Assembly: GCA_026545225.1 (NCBI GenBank)
Contig: CM048845.1
Span: forward strand, 51,684,033-51,748,032
Direction of reading: 5' to 3'
DNA length: 64,000 nucleotides
DNA from: Cornus controversa
Lineage: Eukaryota; Streptophyta; Magnoliopsida; Cornales; Cornaceae
Shown: positions 1 to 9,065 of the stretch, in pieces
How positions within the stretch are numbered: the stretch's first letter is position 1
Layout of the letters: every line of letters starts with the position of its first letter
Notes under the pieces: model-generated
Seen by the model: only the letters and a program-made list of their open reading frames with translations
Told to the model about the DNA's origin: nothing
Database searches by the model: none
Program-made: the position numbers and the translations under genes

Positions 1-433
1 ACGGAATTTTCGTGAAATACAAAAGTGTGCAGAATCAAATTTCGTTCAACCTTACGCGAGAATAATGTCGATTTGAGACTCGGAAATAAGACTTCTGGTC
101 CATTTTCCAAAACGGGATTAAGACTGTATTATGCGCAGATTTGGGCTTCAGGCCCGAAACCTTCTTAAGCAGCTGTAATTCTCTTGGACCTCTTCCTTGG
201 GCTGATTTGAGTTAAAATATGGAGTTCAATGGATCCCTTTGATGTAGGCTTCATCTAACCATTTTGCATGTCATCTTTAAAAGCCCAAAATCACGGTTTT
301 AACTGAAATAATCATTAAGGCCCTGAAAATACAGAAAACACTAAAACAAAGTAAAATAACAAAATAATCTATCACTAAGAGAATAAAATACATAAGTTAA
401 GAGGCTAGAATGCGTAACATTCAACGCCTATCA
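1..433 (-). mobile_element. Right part of a gypsy-type (Athila/Tat-like) LTR, cut by the window edge
   Basis: The segment resembles the right part of the solo LTR at 20705-22125. Shared stretches include the GTGAAATA...CAGAAT...TTTC..TTCAAC..CACGCGA motif near its start and the final ...AAT..GC..CATTCA..CCTATCA. On the minus strand it would begin TGATAGGCG, like the TGATAAG start of the Athila-type LTRs at 47863 and 63863. It interrupts the reverse-transcriptase remnant that starts at 434. The left boundary is outside the window, so no TSD can be tested; the right flanking five bases are ATGAT (434-438). Confidence 0.6.
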
Positions 434-1367
434 ATGATATTGTCCGCTTTAGTACACTTTGTCTTCTTTGCCTTTTGTAACAAAGCCTCAAGGTTACTAC
501 ACATAAACTTTCTCTTCAAAAGCACCATTTAAGAAGGCTTATTTTAACTCTAGTTGATGCAACAACCAAGCTTTTTGACCCGCTAAGCCCATTAGAGCTC
601 TAACTGTGTCAAGTCAAGCCACGGGTGCAAAAGTTTATTGAAAATCAATTTTGGCATGTTGAGAATATCCTTTATCTACAAGTCTTGCTTTGTTCTTTTG
701 AATGAAGCCATTCGGGTTGAATTTTTTTTTTTTTGTATATCCACTTCACATGCAATCACTTCTTTGTCTTTCAGCTTCTCCACCAACTCCCATGTTTTGT
801 TCTTCTCTATCATATAAATTTTTTCTTCTATAGTTGCATCTTCAAAGCTTTTTGGTAAACAACATAAAAATTGCAGCTTGCATACACTTTACTAAGGGTT
901 CTGATTTTTCTTAAAGTTAAACATGGAGATGGGGAATTTGATGAATTTAATCTTTAAAGAGAAGTTGGAGTTGATTGTGACAAGCATTAGGATAAATTTC
1001 TTGTGGAACTTCAATAATATATTCATCTTCATTTTCTTGATTTTCTGATTCTTCATTGAAAGTAGTGACTTGATTTTGAACTTTCTTCTCTTTCCAATCT
1101 CAAGAAGCTTTCTCATTAAAGAGAAGATTTCTACAAATAATCAATTTATTCTTGTTCAAGTTAAAGAGTCCATAGACCTTTAATTTTGATCTATTACCCA
1201 TAAAGAAACATATCTTTCACTAGCTTCATGGAGCTTATGCCTTACTTCTTTTGGAACATGGAAAAAACAAATACAACGAAATACTTTCAAGTGGTTTATG
1301 GCTGACTTTCTACCACTCCAAGTTTCAAATGGAGTTTGATCTCCACCAATTTTGTTGGACATCTATT
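434..1367 (-). pseudogene. Ty1/copia pol remnant: integrase C-terminal part and reverse transcriptase (base-layer copia, left piece)
   Basis: Read on the minus strand, 1362-1180 encodes the copia integrase tail (TPFETWSGRK..., HLKVF, VPKE.RHKL). Around 720-450 it encodes the reverse-transcriptase start (KARLVDKGYSQ, a degenerate FAPVA, LDTVRAL, FLNGAFEEKVYV). Many in-frame stops and frameshifts show it is dead. The RT palm with the catalytic YVDD is missing because an LTR (1-433) cuts the gene. The same element continues at 2560-2734, beyond a solo LTR, and again at 24705-26540, beyond a large nested insertion. The lineage is Ty1/copia; I did not assign it further. Confidence 0.85.
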
Positions 1368-2559
1368 TGTGAGTTGTGTGGTGCGGAAGTGGTTGCAAAA
1401 GTACTTTAAAACCTAGAGGGGGGGGGGGAATAGGTTCATTTGCTCGTTTGCTTAATTTTTCAAATTAATTCAATTTTAAGTCTAATTAAAAATTAACCAA
1501 ACAATTAATGCAAGTAAATAACTTAAAGTGCAAGTAAAGTAAAGAATGCACTGGATATATGTGGAAAACCTAGATCGGAAAAAAACCACAGGGGAGGTAG
1601 AAAGTCTTAGGAAACCAATCCGCTATAATGAAGTAAAGTACAGCAGACTCTGTCTCAGAATTACACCCCTTTTCACTCTGTTAAGAATCTGATGCGGAAC
1701 ACCTTAGGCTTACAATTGTGGCTTCAAGTCCAACTGCTGCAGACTTCCGACTAACGTCATGATCCTTACAAAAAGGTTGTTGGAAGAACAAAAATACTCG
1801 GCAAGTATTTCGTTCTCTTCGTAATGCGATATGATCACCTTTCTTCTTCAGCAAGTAAGAGAAGAACCACGAATCCAATGCTCTAATCAGTGAATGATTT
1901 GATATAGTTTCTTAGCGGCCAATCAGCAGTAGAACACCATCCTAAGCATCATTCATGAAATATAGATGTGTGTTCTGAAAAATAGTTTACCCTAATTATA
2001 CTGTATATACTTTCTGTCTCTAAAAATAATAATATTCCAAGCATATTTGTAGAGAAAATAAAGATACATATATATAGGCAAAGGGGTCCTAATTCTACCT
2101 GGAAAAGAAGTCAAATACCAAAATAGAACTCCTAGAAGTTTCAAACCCAATAAGAATTAGAATTTTCGTCAAAGTTGTTTCCTATTTGGAACAGGCTAAG
2201 TGGGAGCAATGCTAAAATAATAGGACCGATGGGACTTTGTGAAAAACCTACAAAAACCAAACTATCGAGAAAAGTTAGATCGATCCTAAATATTGGGGAC
2301 CGGTCCTATTTTGGAAAACCCTAATATTTTTCTAAAAATCCTAGTTTTTCAAAATAAGCTAGAAAATATAATGTGCAGAGTGTCCTCACCATACTTACCT
2401 GTACTATATGGTGTTCTTACCAATTGAAGTGCGTCCATGCACTTAAATATCAGCTCGAAGTTGTTGAAGATTGATTACATAAAATAATACAAAAATTACA
2501 ACTCGATCAATTAGGTTTTGATAATCGAAAATATGCCAATTAAAAATTTATATGTTACA
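1368..2559 (-). mobile_element. Solo LTR of a Sirevirus-like copia element (TSD CTATT)
   Basis: The 1,192 bp segment begins TGTGAGTTGTGTGG and ends ...ATGTTACA, and aligns along its length with the LTR at 5621-6832. It is flanked by a perfect 5 bp duplication, CTATT (1363-1367 and 2560-2564), and interrupts copia integrase coding that resumes on both sides. No internal retroelement sequence remains, so it is a solo LTR produced by LTR-LTR recombination. Its strand follows the PPT position at the 5621-6832 copy. It carries GGACCGGTCC-like short palindromes near 2298. Confidence 0.9.
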
Positions 2560-2734
2560 CTATTCATCAAGTAAACAGCCGTATACACTGTTTCACCCCC
2601 AAAAGACTTAGGAAGCCCATTCTCATGAAGCATTGATTTTTTCATCTCAACAATTATTCTATTCTTTCTTTTTGCCACTTTATTTTGTTGCGGAGTGTGT
2701 CCAACCATTAATTTCCTTTCCTTTCCATGCCAAT
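2560..2734 (-). pseudogene. Ty1/copia integrase core, 3' half (base-layer copia, middle piece)
   Basis: The minus strand encodes VGHTPQQNKVAKRKNR, then a stretch with MLHENGLPKSF and AVYLMN. This is the region of copia integrase that holds the catalytic Glu context (normally NGVAERKNR). Here the usual AERKNR reads AKRKNR, so the catalytic Glu appears replaced by Lys. The piece starts right next to a CCAAT direct repeat (2730-2734). Its upstream half lies at 24705-25130, where coding stops just before the residues with which this piece begins. Confidence 0.88.
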
Positions 2735-3062
2735 TGGTGGAAATAGGTTTTTCAACAAAAACTTATTCTAGAACTTGATGTTTGTAGAGAACATAGCCTA
2801 ATTTGATTTTAAATGTATGAATGCACTCACAGGATGCTATAGAAAACATTATTTAGAGAATTGAGTAATTCTCTAACACACTCCACAATAATGCATGAGT
2901 TGCATCAAACTTGAGCTCCATGGAAATGGCTTCTCCACCACCCATGTCACGCCCTGGAATCCGGACCGCTGGGACTCCCCAGGACCGACCCGAATCCCGA
3001 GTGTGAACCCATTCACCCAACCCCTTAAATGACTTTAACCACACTTATGTGATAGTATCAAG

Positions 3063-3074
3063 TTCTGATACCAT
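3063..3074 (-). other. Primer-binding-site-like sequence (tRNA-iMet type)
   Basis: The minus strand reads TGGTATCAGAAC, one base off the TGGTATCAGAGC site that many plant LTR elements use to prime from initiator tRNA-Met. It lies a few bases inside the apparent LTR end at about 3078, where a PBS belongs for a minus-strand element. Confidence 0.6.
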
Positions 3075-3464
3075 ACTAAAACACTCTAATTTTTTGACTC
3101 CCGGAAAATCGGAGGTGACTACCGTTCATTAAGCCGAATGGACCCTCATTACCCTTAAGCACCGTGGAAGCTCAACTCTATCTCCTGCACAATAGATGTG
3201 CATAACTCCACCTTATCCAACCATAATGGGCCCTACACCAAATCATACACCTTAGGGGGAATTCTATTTATCCACTCTCATGAATCACTCACTTTTAGGA
3301 CTCAACACTTTGTATATTTGGAATCGAAGCTAAGACTTGCCCCATTGAATAGAGAATCTAAAAATACTCAATTTCGAAAAAAGCCACACTCAAATTCAAT
3401 TTAAAACGAAGAAGTTATGCCCGATTGAAGTTTGGGCAAATTTTGGTGCATGCTGTAAAAAAGT

Positions 3465-3640
3465 GACTTCGATCCATCGAAGTCATGACTTCGATGCATC
3501 GAACAAGTATCGTCCAAAAATAGATCTCGGGACTTTTACATTCCAAAATTTTCTACAAGTTTTTTGATACATCAAACTGGGTATTTCGATGCATCGAAGC
3601 TTCGATGCATCAAACTGGGCACTTCGATGGATCGAACTGC
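3465..3640. repeat. Cluster of TTCGATGCATCGAA-type palindromes in an LTR
   Basis: At least six copies of a TTCGAT-NN-ATCGAA palindrome, some decayed, occur here (for example CTTCGATCCATCGAAG, CTTCGATGCATCGAAC, TTTCGATGCATCGAAG). The homologous LTR carries the same cluster at about 15000-15180, so it predates both insertions. The core TCGAT-NN-ATCGA is shared with the arrays in the unrelated Athila-type elements at 48-64 kb. Function is unknown. Confidence 0.7.
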
Positions 3641-4439
3641 CCAAAAACTGCAACTTTTCAAATGATCATTTTTGATATTTTAGGCCATTTCTACCAACAT
3701 AATCCATTCCATCAACCTCCAAATCATATAAGAAAGGAGTTTACATCATTCACATGTTCTAAATCATGCTCATAATCAAATCATACACCAATATGGGTCA
3801 TTCTCCCTCATAGACATACTTTATTCATAATGAAAACATCCACCAACTTCATTAACTCATCAAATGAAATCAAATGCTCTTAACAAGCATTACATGAACA
3901 AGTCCATTGTCTTATCATATTTAACAAGCTCATAGTCCAATCATACACACAAGTTACATTTGTCCAAATATAACTGCAACTCAAAGAGAAAGATCTCATG
4001 CCACAAGCTGGCATAGATAGCCACAAAATATACAATATCCAAAATGTATCAAAATATTACAAGATTTCCACTTGGACACTCAAGTCCCATCTGTCATCGG
4101 CGCCTTATCTGAAAAAGAGTTAAGAATAAAGGGGTGAGCACCATGGCAGCTCAGTAGAGATACTCCAACCCACCTAAGTGCCGACCCGACACGACCTACA
4201 TGAATGCATGTCACAACATTGCACATATCACTCAACATACATCATGTTTGATCACAACAATGCATATATATATAGGAATGCATTAACATATATCATGCTT
4301 CACAATTTCAAATGAATGCAAAATCATACACTTGTCTCTTTCTCAAAATCAACCGGATACCCTAACATGATTCTTGACCAATCATGTGACCGAGACACTT
4401 CCCACACAACTTCAACACCGTCCCCTAGAATTTACATCC

Positions 4440-4570
4440 TCCAAGGTGATTGTCCCACCACTACCGAGTATTTACCTCCTCTAGGTGGTTATCCCACCAC
4501 TACCGACAACTTACATCCTCCAGGTGGTTCGACCACTCAAACACCCTCACCGAGTATTGACCTACTCTAG
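4440..4570. repeat. Short tandem repeats, about 43 bp unit, three degenerate copies
   Basis: A unit containing CCTCCAGGTGGTT and CCCACCACTACCGA is repeated about three times with point changes. It lies inside the LTR copy at 3078-5414, directly left of the TRIM insertion. I see no comparable array in the sister LTR at 14609-16896. Confidence 0.7.
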
Positions 4571-4611
4571 GTAACTTAGCCACTTTTTCCCGTTTCCTCA
4601 CAACGGCCCCG

Positions 4612-4890
4612 TGTAATACCCCGCGCCAACACATGGTATGATATTGTCCACTTTAGGCCTAAGCCGTACGGTTTTGCTCTTAAGTTTTACCCCAAAAGGC
4701 CTCATACCATTGGAAGAGAACATACTATATATAAGCACATCCCCTTCTCCACACCCAAGCGATGTGGGATTGAGCACCTTGTACCCTGTCAATGTGGTAG
4801 CTCAGCCCAGTGTCTGTCTTCGTACCCGCCCACTCACACCCGTCCACAAGGGTTACTACAATCCACCCCCCTAGGAGGCCCGATGTCCTC
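4612..4890 (-). mobile_element. TRIM LTR with partial internal sequence
   Basis: Positions 4612-4860 (TGTAATACCCCG...GGTTACTACA) match the 250 bp LTRs of the TRIM elements at 33582-34660 in reverse orientation. After the LTR, about 30 bp of TRIM internal sequence follows (ATCCACCCCCCTAGGAGGCC, the reversed polypurine tract). The match then stops and host LTR sequence resumes (CCTTCTTCAGCGG). The second LTR is missing and I found no clear TSD. Confidence 0.75.
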
Positions 4891-5620
4891 CCTTCTTCAG
4901 CGGAGCATGAATCACGCCCGAAGGCTTCTAAAATCTAGAGAGAAGGAAGAGAGGAGAAGATGAGAGAGAAGGGAGCCATGGCGGGCTGCTGGAACATTAG
5001 AGATATGAAATATCTCTGCCACATCTGATATATGAAGTCCCTAGGCCGCAAAAAGACCAAAATACCCCTTGAGCCACTTAACGTACTTTTTTGGGCTCCA
5101 TTTTCGATTTTGAAAACTCCTACAGCTTCAAAATCACTTCTTCTACCCTCTAAACATTCCATCTAATCCATTTTCAGAAACAAATATTTTTGAAAATTTT
5201 CCGGATTCCTAGGCCCACTTAAGGCACATCCCGGGCCCCGATTTGACCAAAAAGTCAAACTTCTCCAAATCTATCAAAAACTTACCAAAACCCTTAAAAC
5301 ACCTTCCATGCATGTTTCCCACTCTCGAAACATCCATAACATCATTCAAAATGCGTTTATAGCGAAAATGATAAAAAATTAGTAAACTAGCCAAAATTGG
5401 TCATGGTCACTACAACTCACCTATAGCTTTATCTTCTTTTCCTCTGGTTTGATTCTCATTACCACCCATAGGACTTCATTCCTACGATCCTATTGTGATG
5501 ATCCAATAGCTAGAACTTGTGGGAGTACTAGAGAGAAAAAAAAATGAGATCTAGGTTTACTTGTAGAAAGAGAGAGACTTATGAAGAAGATGATGTAGCC
5601 TCCTTTTTCCATACATATCT

Positions 5621-6832
5621 TGTGATTTGTGTGGTGCGGAAGTGGTTGCAAAAGTAATTTAAAACCTAGAGGGGGGTGAATAGGTTCACTTGCTCGTTTG
5701 CTTAATTTTATAAATTAATTCAATTTTAAGTCCAATTACCAATTAACCAAACATATAAAACAAGTAAATAAAGTAAAGTGCAAGTAAAGTAAAGAATGCA
5801 CCAGATATACATGGAAAACTCAGATAAAAAAAATCACAGGGGAGATAGAAAGCCTAAGGAAACCAATCCACTATAATGAAGCAAAGTGCAGCAAACTCTT
5901 TGTCAGACTCTGACCTCTCCTCACTCTGTCAAGAATTTGATGCGGAATACCTCAGACTTACAATTGTAACTTCAGGTCCAACTACTGCAATCTTTCGGCT
6001 AATGTCACGATCCTCACGAAAAGGTTGTTGGAAGAACAAAAATAGTATGCAAGTATTCCATTCCTTTCGTAGTGCAATATAGTTCACCTTTCTTCTTCAT
6101 CAAGGAATAGAAGAACCATAAATCCAATGCTCTGATCAGCAGATAATTTGATGCAGTCTCTGAATAGTCAATCAGTAAAAGAACACCATCCTAAATATCA
6201 CTCCTGAATTATAAATGTGTGCTCTCAAAATATAGAAAAATATTTTTCCCTAATTATCCTGTATAAGCTTTATTATATAAACTTTCTCTTTCTAAAATAT
6301 TAATTCTCAAGGCATATCTGTAGAGAGAACATAGATACGTATATATAGGCAAGGGAGTCCTAATCGTACTTGGAAAACAAGTTGAAGACCAATATTCAAC
6401 TCTCCTAGAAGTTTTAAACTCAATAGGAATCACAATTTTCATCAAAACTAATTTCTTATTTGGAATAGGCTAAGTAGGACTGGTGCCAAAATACTAGGAC
6501 CAGTGGGGCTTTGTGAAAACCTATAAAAACTAGAAGTACAGAAATAAAATTGGACTGGTCTTGAAAAATGGGGACCAGTCCTCTTTTGAAAAAACCCTAA
6601 TTTTCCTTGAAACCCTAGTTTTCCAAAATGGGCTCGGCAATATAAAGTGCAACATATCCTCACCATACTTACCTGTACTATATGATGTTCTTCTTGACAT
6701 AATTGTTTCTATGCACTTGTGTATCAGCTCGAAGATGTTGATGATCGACACCGCGTAATAAATGAAAAATTACAACTCGATCAATCCAATTTTGAACATC
6801 AAAATTTGCTAGTTGCAAAATTATATCTCACA
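5621..6832 (-). repeat. 3' LTR of the Sirevirus-like element
   Basis: The 1,212 bp segment runs from TGTGATTTGTGTGG to ...TATATCTCACA on the plus strand and is homologous to the solo LTR at 1368-2559. A polypurine tract abuts its right end, which fixes the element on the minus strand. GGACYRGTCC-type palindromes occur near 6477-6585. Confidence 0.85.
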
Positions 6833-6847
6833 ATTTCCCCCTTTGGC
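6833..6847 (-). other. Polypurine tract of the Sirevirus-like element
   Basis: The minus strand reads GCCAAAGGGGGAAAT directly before the LTR start TGTGAGATAT. This is the G-rich PPT form typical of Sirevirus-type elements, where plus-strand DNA synthesis is primed. Confidence 0.85.
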
Positions 6848-7145
6848 AATTTCGTTACAAAACCACCTAGAAAATTATAACCTAACCCATTGGAAAAATT
6901 AGATTACAATTTCACAACAATACACAGAAAATAAAGAGTTGATCCAATGAAGCTTCGCATGTGTGTTCAAGACTGTTAGGAGTAAAACCTGTATCTGCAC
7001 ATCACTTAAACAACACAACATGTGAAAAGCTTAATAAAGAAATATAATTAGAATATTCAATGCTTCCCCTTAAACAGAAATATTTTATAAATATATTATC
7101 TCCCCCTTTTGTAACAAATGGACAAATGAAGACCAATGAGAGTAA

Positions 7146-7675
7146 TATAGATAAGATAATCAATAAATCACATAGAGAGAACAAGACAATATCTGAGCAA
7201 AAATAGCATCATCACTAATCAAATAAACATAAAAAAACATAAACATAACATCAGTTGATGAAATAAACAAAACATAACTAAAAATAAATAAATAATCTAG
7301 ACATCATAGGTAAACAAGTCATATCTAGTCTAGAACAAAAAAAAAAAAACAAGGCCTCCAGTCTATGTCTAATCAGCATCATCAACAGAAATAGCAGGGT
7401 CAATCTTATTTATAGATAAGATAATCAATAAATCACATAGAGAGAACAAGACAATATCTGAGCAAAAATAGCATCATCACTAATCAAATAAACATAAAAA
7501 ACATAAACATAACATCAGTTGATGAAATAAACAAAACATAACTAAAAATAAATAAATAATCTAGACATCATAGGTAAACAAGTCATATCTAGTCTAGAAC
7601 AAAAAAAAAAAATAAGGCCTCGAGTCTATGTCTAATCAGCATCATCAACAGAAATAGTAGGGTCAATCTTATCTA
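7146..7675. repeat. Direct tandem duplication, 265 bp unit, two copies
   Basis: The segments starting TATAGATAAGATAATC at 7146 and 7411 are almost identical through their length. They differ mainly in A-run length and a few substitutions (for example CTCCAGT versus CTCGAGT). The duplication lies between the PPT and the transposon-protein ORF of the Sirevirus-like element and looks recent. Confidence 0.9.
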
Positions 7676-8650
7676 TCTTAGCATGAAGGCTATCAAACCT
7701 TGCTGCATAAACCTTATTTCTTTGTTCATATGATTTGTTGTTACTTGTGTGTCAGTCGCAGGAAGTTGAAATACTCCATGACCTCTAGACATAGCTTGGT
7801 CATAGGCCTTCCTATCCTTTTCTTTCTTGTATACCGAACGAGTAATCGAAGTAGAATAAATCACCCCTTTTGGTCTCTTAATGTCTTCTCGCTCAGGAAT
7901 ATGAACCCTGGCACCCTTTAGAATAGCATCACAATCTGTGAAAAGGGCAAGGCAGATGATGACCTAGAATGCCGAGTAGCTAGTATCATGGTACGCATGA
8001 TTGTTACGGGAAGGTTGATGGGATCCTCCCAAACAATATGGTATTGCATCTCAGGATAACTCTTGATTAAATTGCCCTTTGTGATCATGAGGATCAAGAT
8101 TGTATAAGACCACCAAGTTTAATGTCGAGACGTTATGTGTGAGGTAGAGGGAAGGCAACCTATCTACTAGCTTCAAGGCATTAGGTATGTACAAATCCCT
8201 AATCATGTCATCCATGGTTGGCCGGTTTGGATCCTGAACTTGATAGGGCAAGACTACATCATCCTCAATCTCTGCTACTCCCAAAATATGTGCAATGGTG
8301 TCCTTGGTAACCTCAATTCGAACGTCATAACACTTTGTCAAAAAGGTTAGGTCATCCAAGTTAGATATGATCACATTGTCATAGAAATATCTCACCATGT
8401 CCGGCCTGACTATCTCATGAAGATAACACCATGACTCCCAACCATGATCTTCAAAGTACCTGAAAAACTCCAATTGCCCCTCTTGTTTGATTGACACAAT
8501 ATTGACTTTTCGTTCTATTCTCATAGCCTGGCAACCAATGACATTTAGAAGATTGTTGAAATTGAAATCATCCTCAAACATGTCCCGGGTAAAAACAGTG
8601 CGGATCTCTGCTCTCGTGGATGCTTCGGTGCGTCCCTATTTGCATGCCAT
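7622..8650 (-). pseudogene. ORF with plant-transposon-protein-type domain in the Sirevirus-like element
   Basis: A likely start ATG is at 8650 (MACK), followed by an in-frame TAG. The long open part is 8581-8051 (176 residues from an internal ATG). A frameshift near 8050 then leads into further coding-like sequence to about 7622 (IYSTSITRSVYKKEKD). The core pattern is a Trp-containing segment (DHGWESW), V.PDMVRYFY, then VTKDTIAHILGV. The same order of motifs (VPP...VQVFY..., ITPSRIAHMLGI) occurs in the third ORF of the Athila-type element at 54080-55303. I believe both belong to the putative plant transposon protein family; its function is unknown. It occupies the env-like position downstream of where pol should be. 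Confidence 0.65.
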
Positions 8651-9065
8651 AAGAACCACAATGAGCAGAACCAATAAAAGTGTCAAAGTTCCATTGAGTC
8701 AATTGATCAAACACTTGGTGTGCAAAGCTAAAATCCCCAAATTTCAAATAACTTTGTTTGTTCAAATCACCACAAATATCAACAAATCAACCACAATCCT
8801 CCAAACACTTGAATCCCAACCTCCAACAATCAATCAACCACAAGAAAATAGAGAAGAAGAAGAGTGTGTGAGATTTTGAGTGTTTGAGTATAAAAGTGTG
8901 TATGGAGAGCTTGAGAGTTTGAGTGAGAGTGAAGTGTGCGTGAGAGAGTAAGTGAGTGTTATAAGCTAAAACACGCCCGTGCAAAATTGTCTATTTTTGG
9001 GCATCCGCTAACTGCGACCGGTGCTTGTATATGAGGACTGGTCCAACATATTTTGGTATCTCTAA
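8651..9065 (-). promoter_or_regulatory. Pyrimidine-rich leader-like sequence upstream of the transposon-protein ORF
   Basis: On the minus strand this segment is rich in CTCTC, CACAC and TTCTTCTTC tracts (about 8990-8840) and then leads to the ATG at 8650. It resembles a plant 5' untranslated leader, as seen before the third ORF of the Athila-type elements. I see no sharp TATA box. The solo LTR at 9066 cuts whatever lay further upstream. Confidence 0.35.

Larger units (their letters stand above)
2945..5414 (-). mobile_element. Deleted gypsy (Tekay/Del-like) remnant: 5' LTR, PBS and a scrap of 3' LTR end
   Basis: Boundaries are TGTCACGCCC (2945) and ...GGTCACTACA (5414), with an imperfect 5 bp duplication ACCCA (2940-2944) and ACTCA (5415-5419). 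The segment from about 3078 to 5414 is homologous to the LTR at 14609-16896. Left of it is a minus-strand primer-binding-like site, then about 120 bp ending in a second LTR-like terminus (CCAGGGCGTGACA). This fits an element that lost its whole internal region and almost all of its 3' LTR. A TRIM LTR is inserted at 4612. Confidence 0.65.
3078..5414 (-). repeat. 5' LTR of the Tekay/Del-like remnant (about 2.3 kb, TRIM-interrupted)
   Basis: Homologous over most of its length to 14609-16896. Shared landmarks include the ACTCCCGGAA..., TCATTACCCTTA, TTATCCAA..CCCTAC and TATGAATCACTCACTT stretches, the CTTCGATGCATCGAA motifs, and a common terminal ...GTC.CTACA. It contains a TRIM LTR (4612-4860) and short tandem repeats (about 4440-4570) that the other copy lacks. 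Confidence 0.75.

Noticed and set aside
434-460. GCGGACAATATCAT near 450 resembles a TRIM LTR end
   Set aside because: Only about 17 bases match, with no LTR terminus or TSD.
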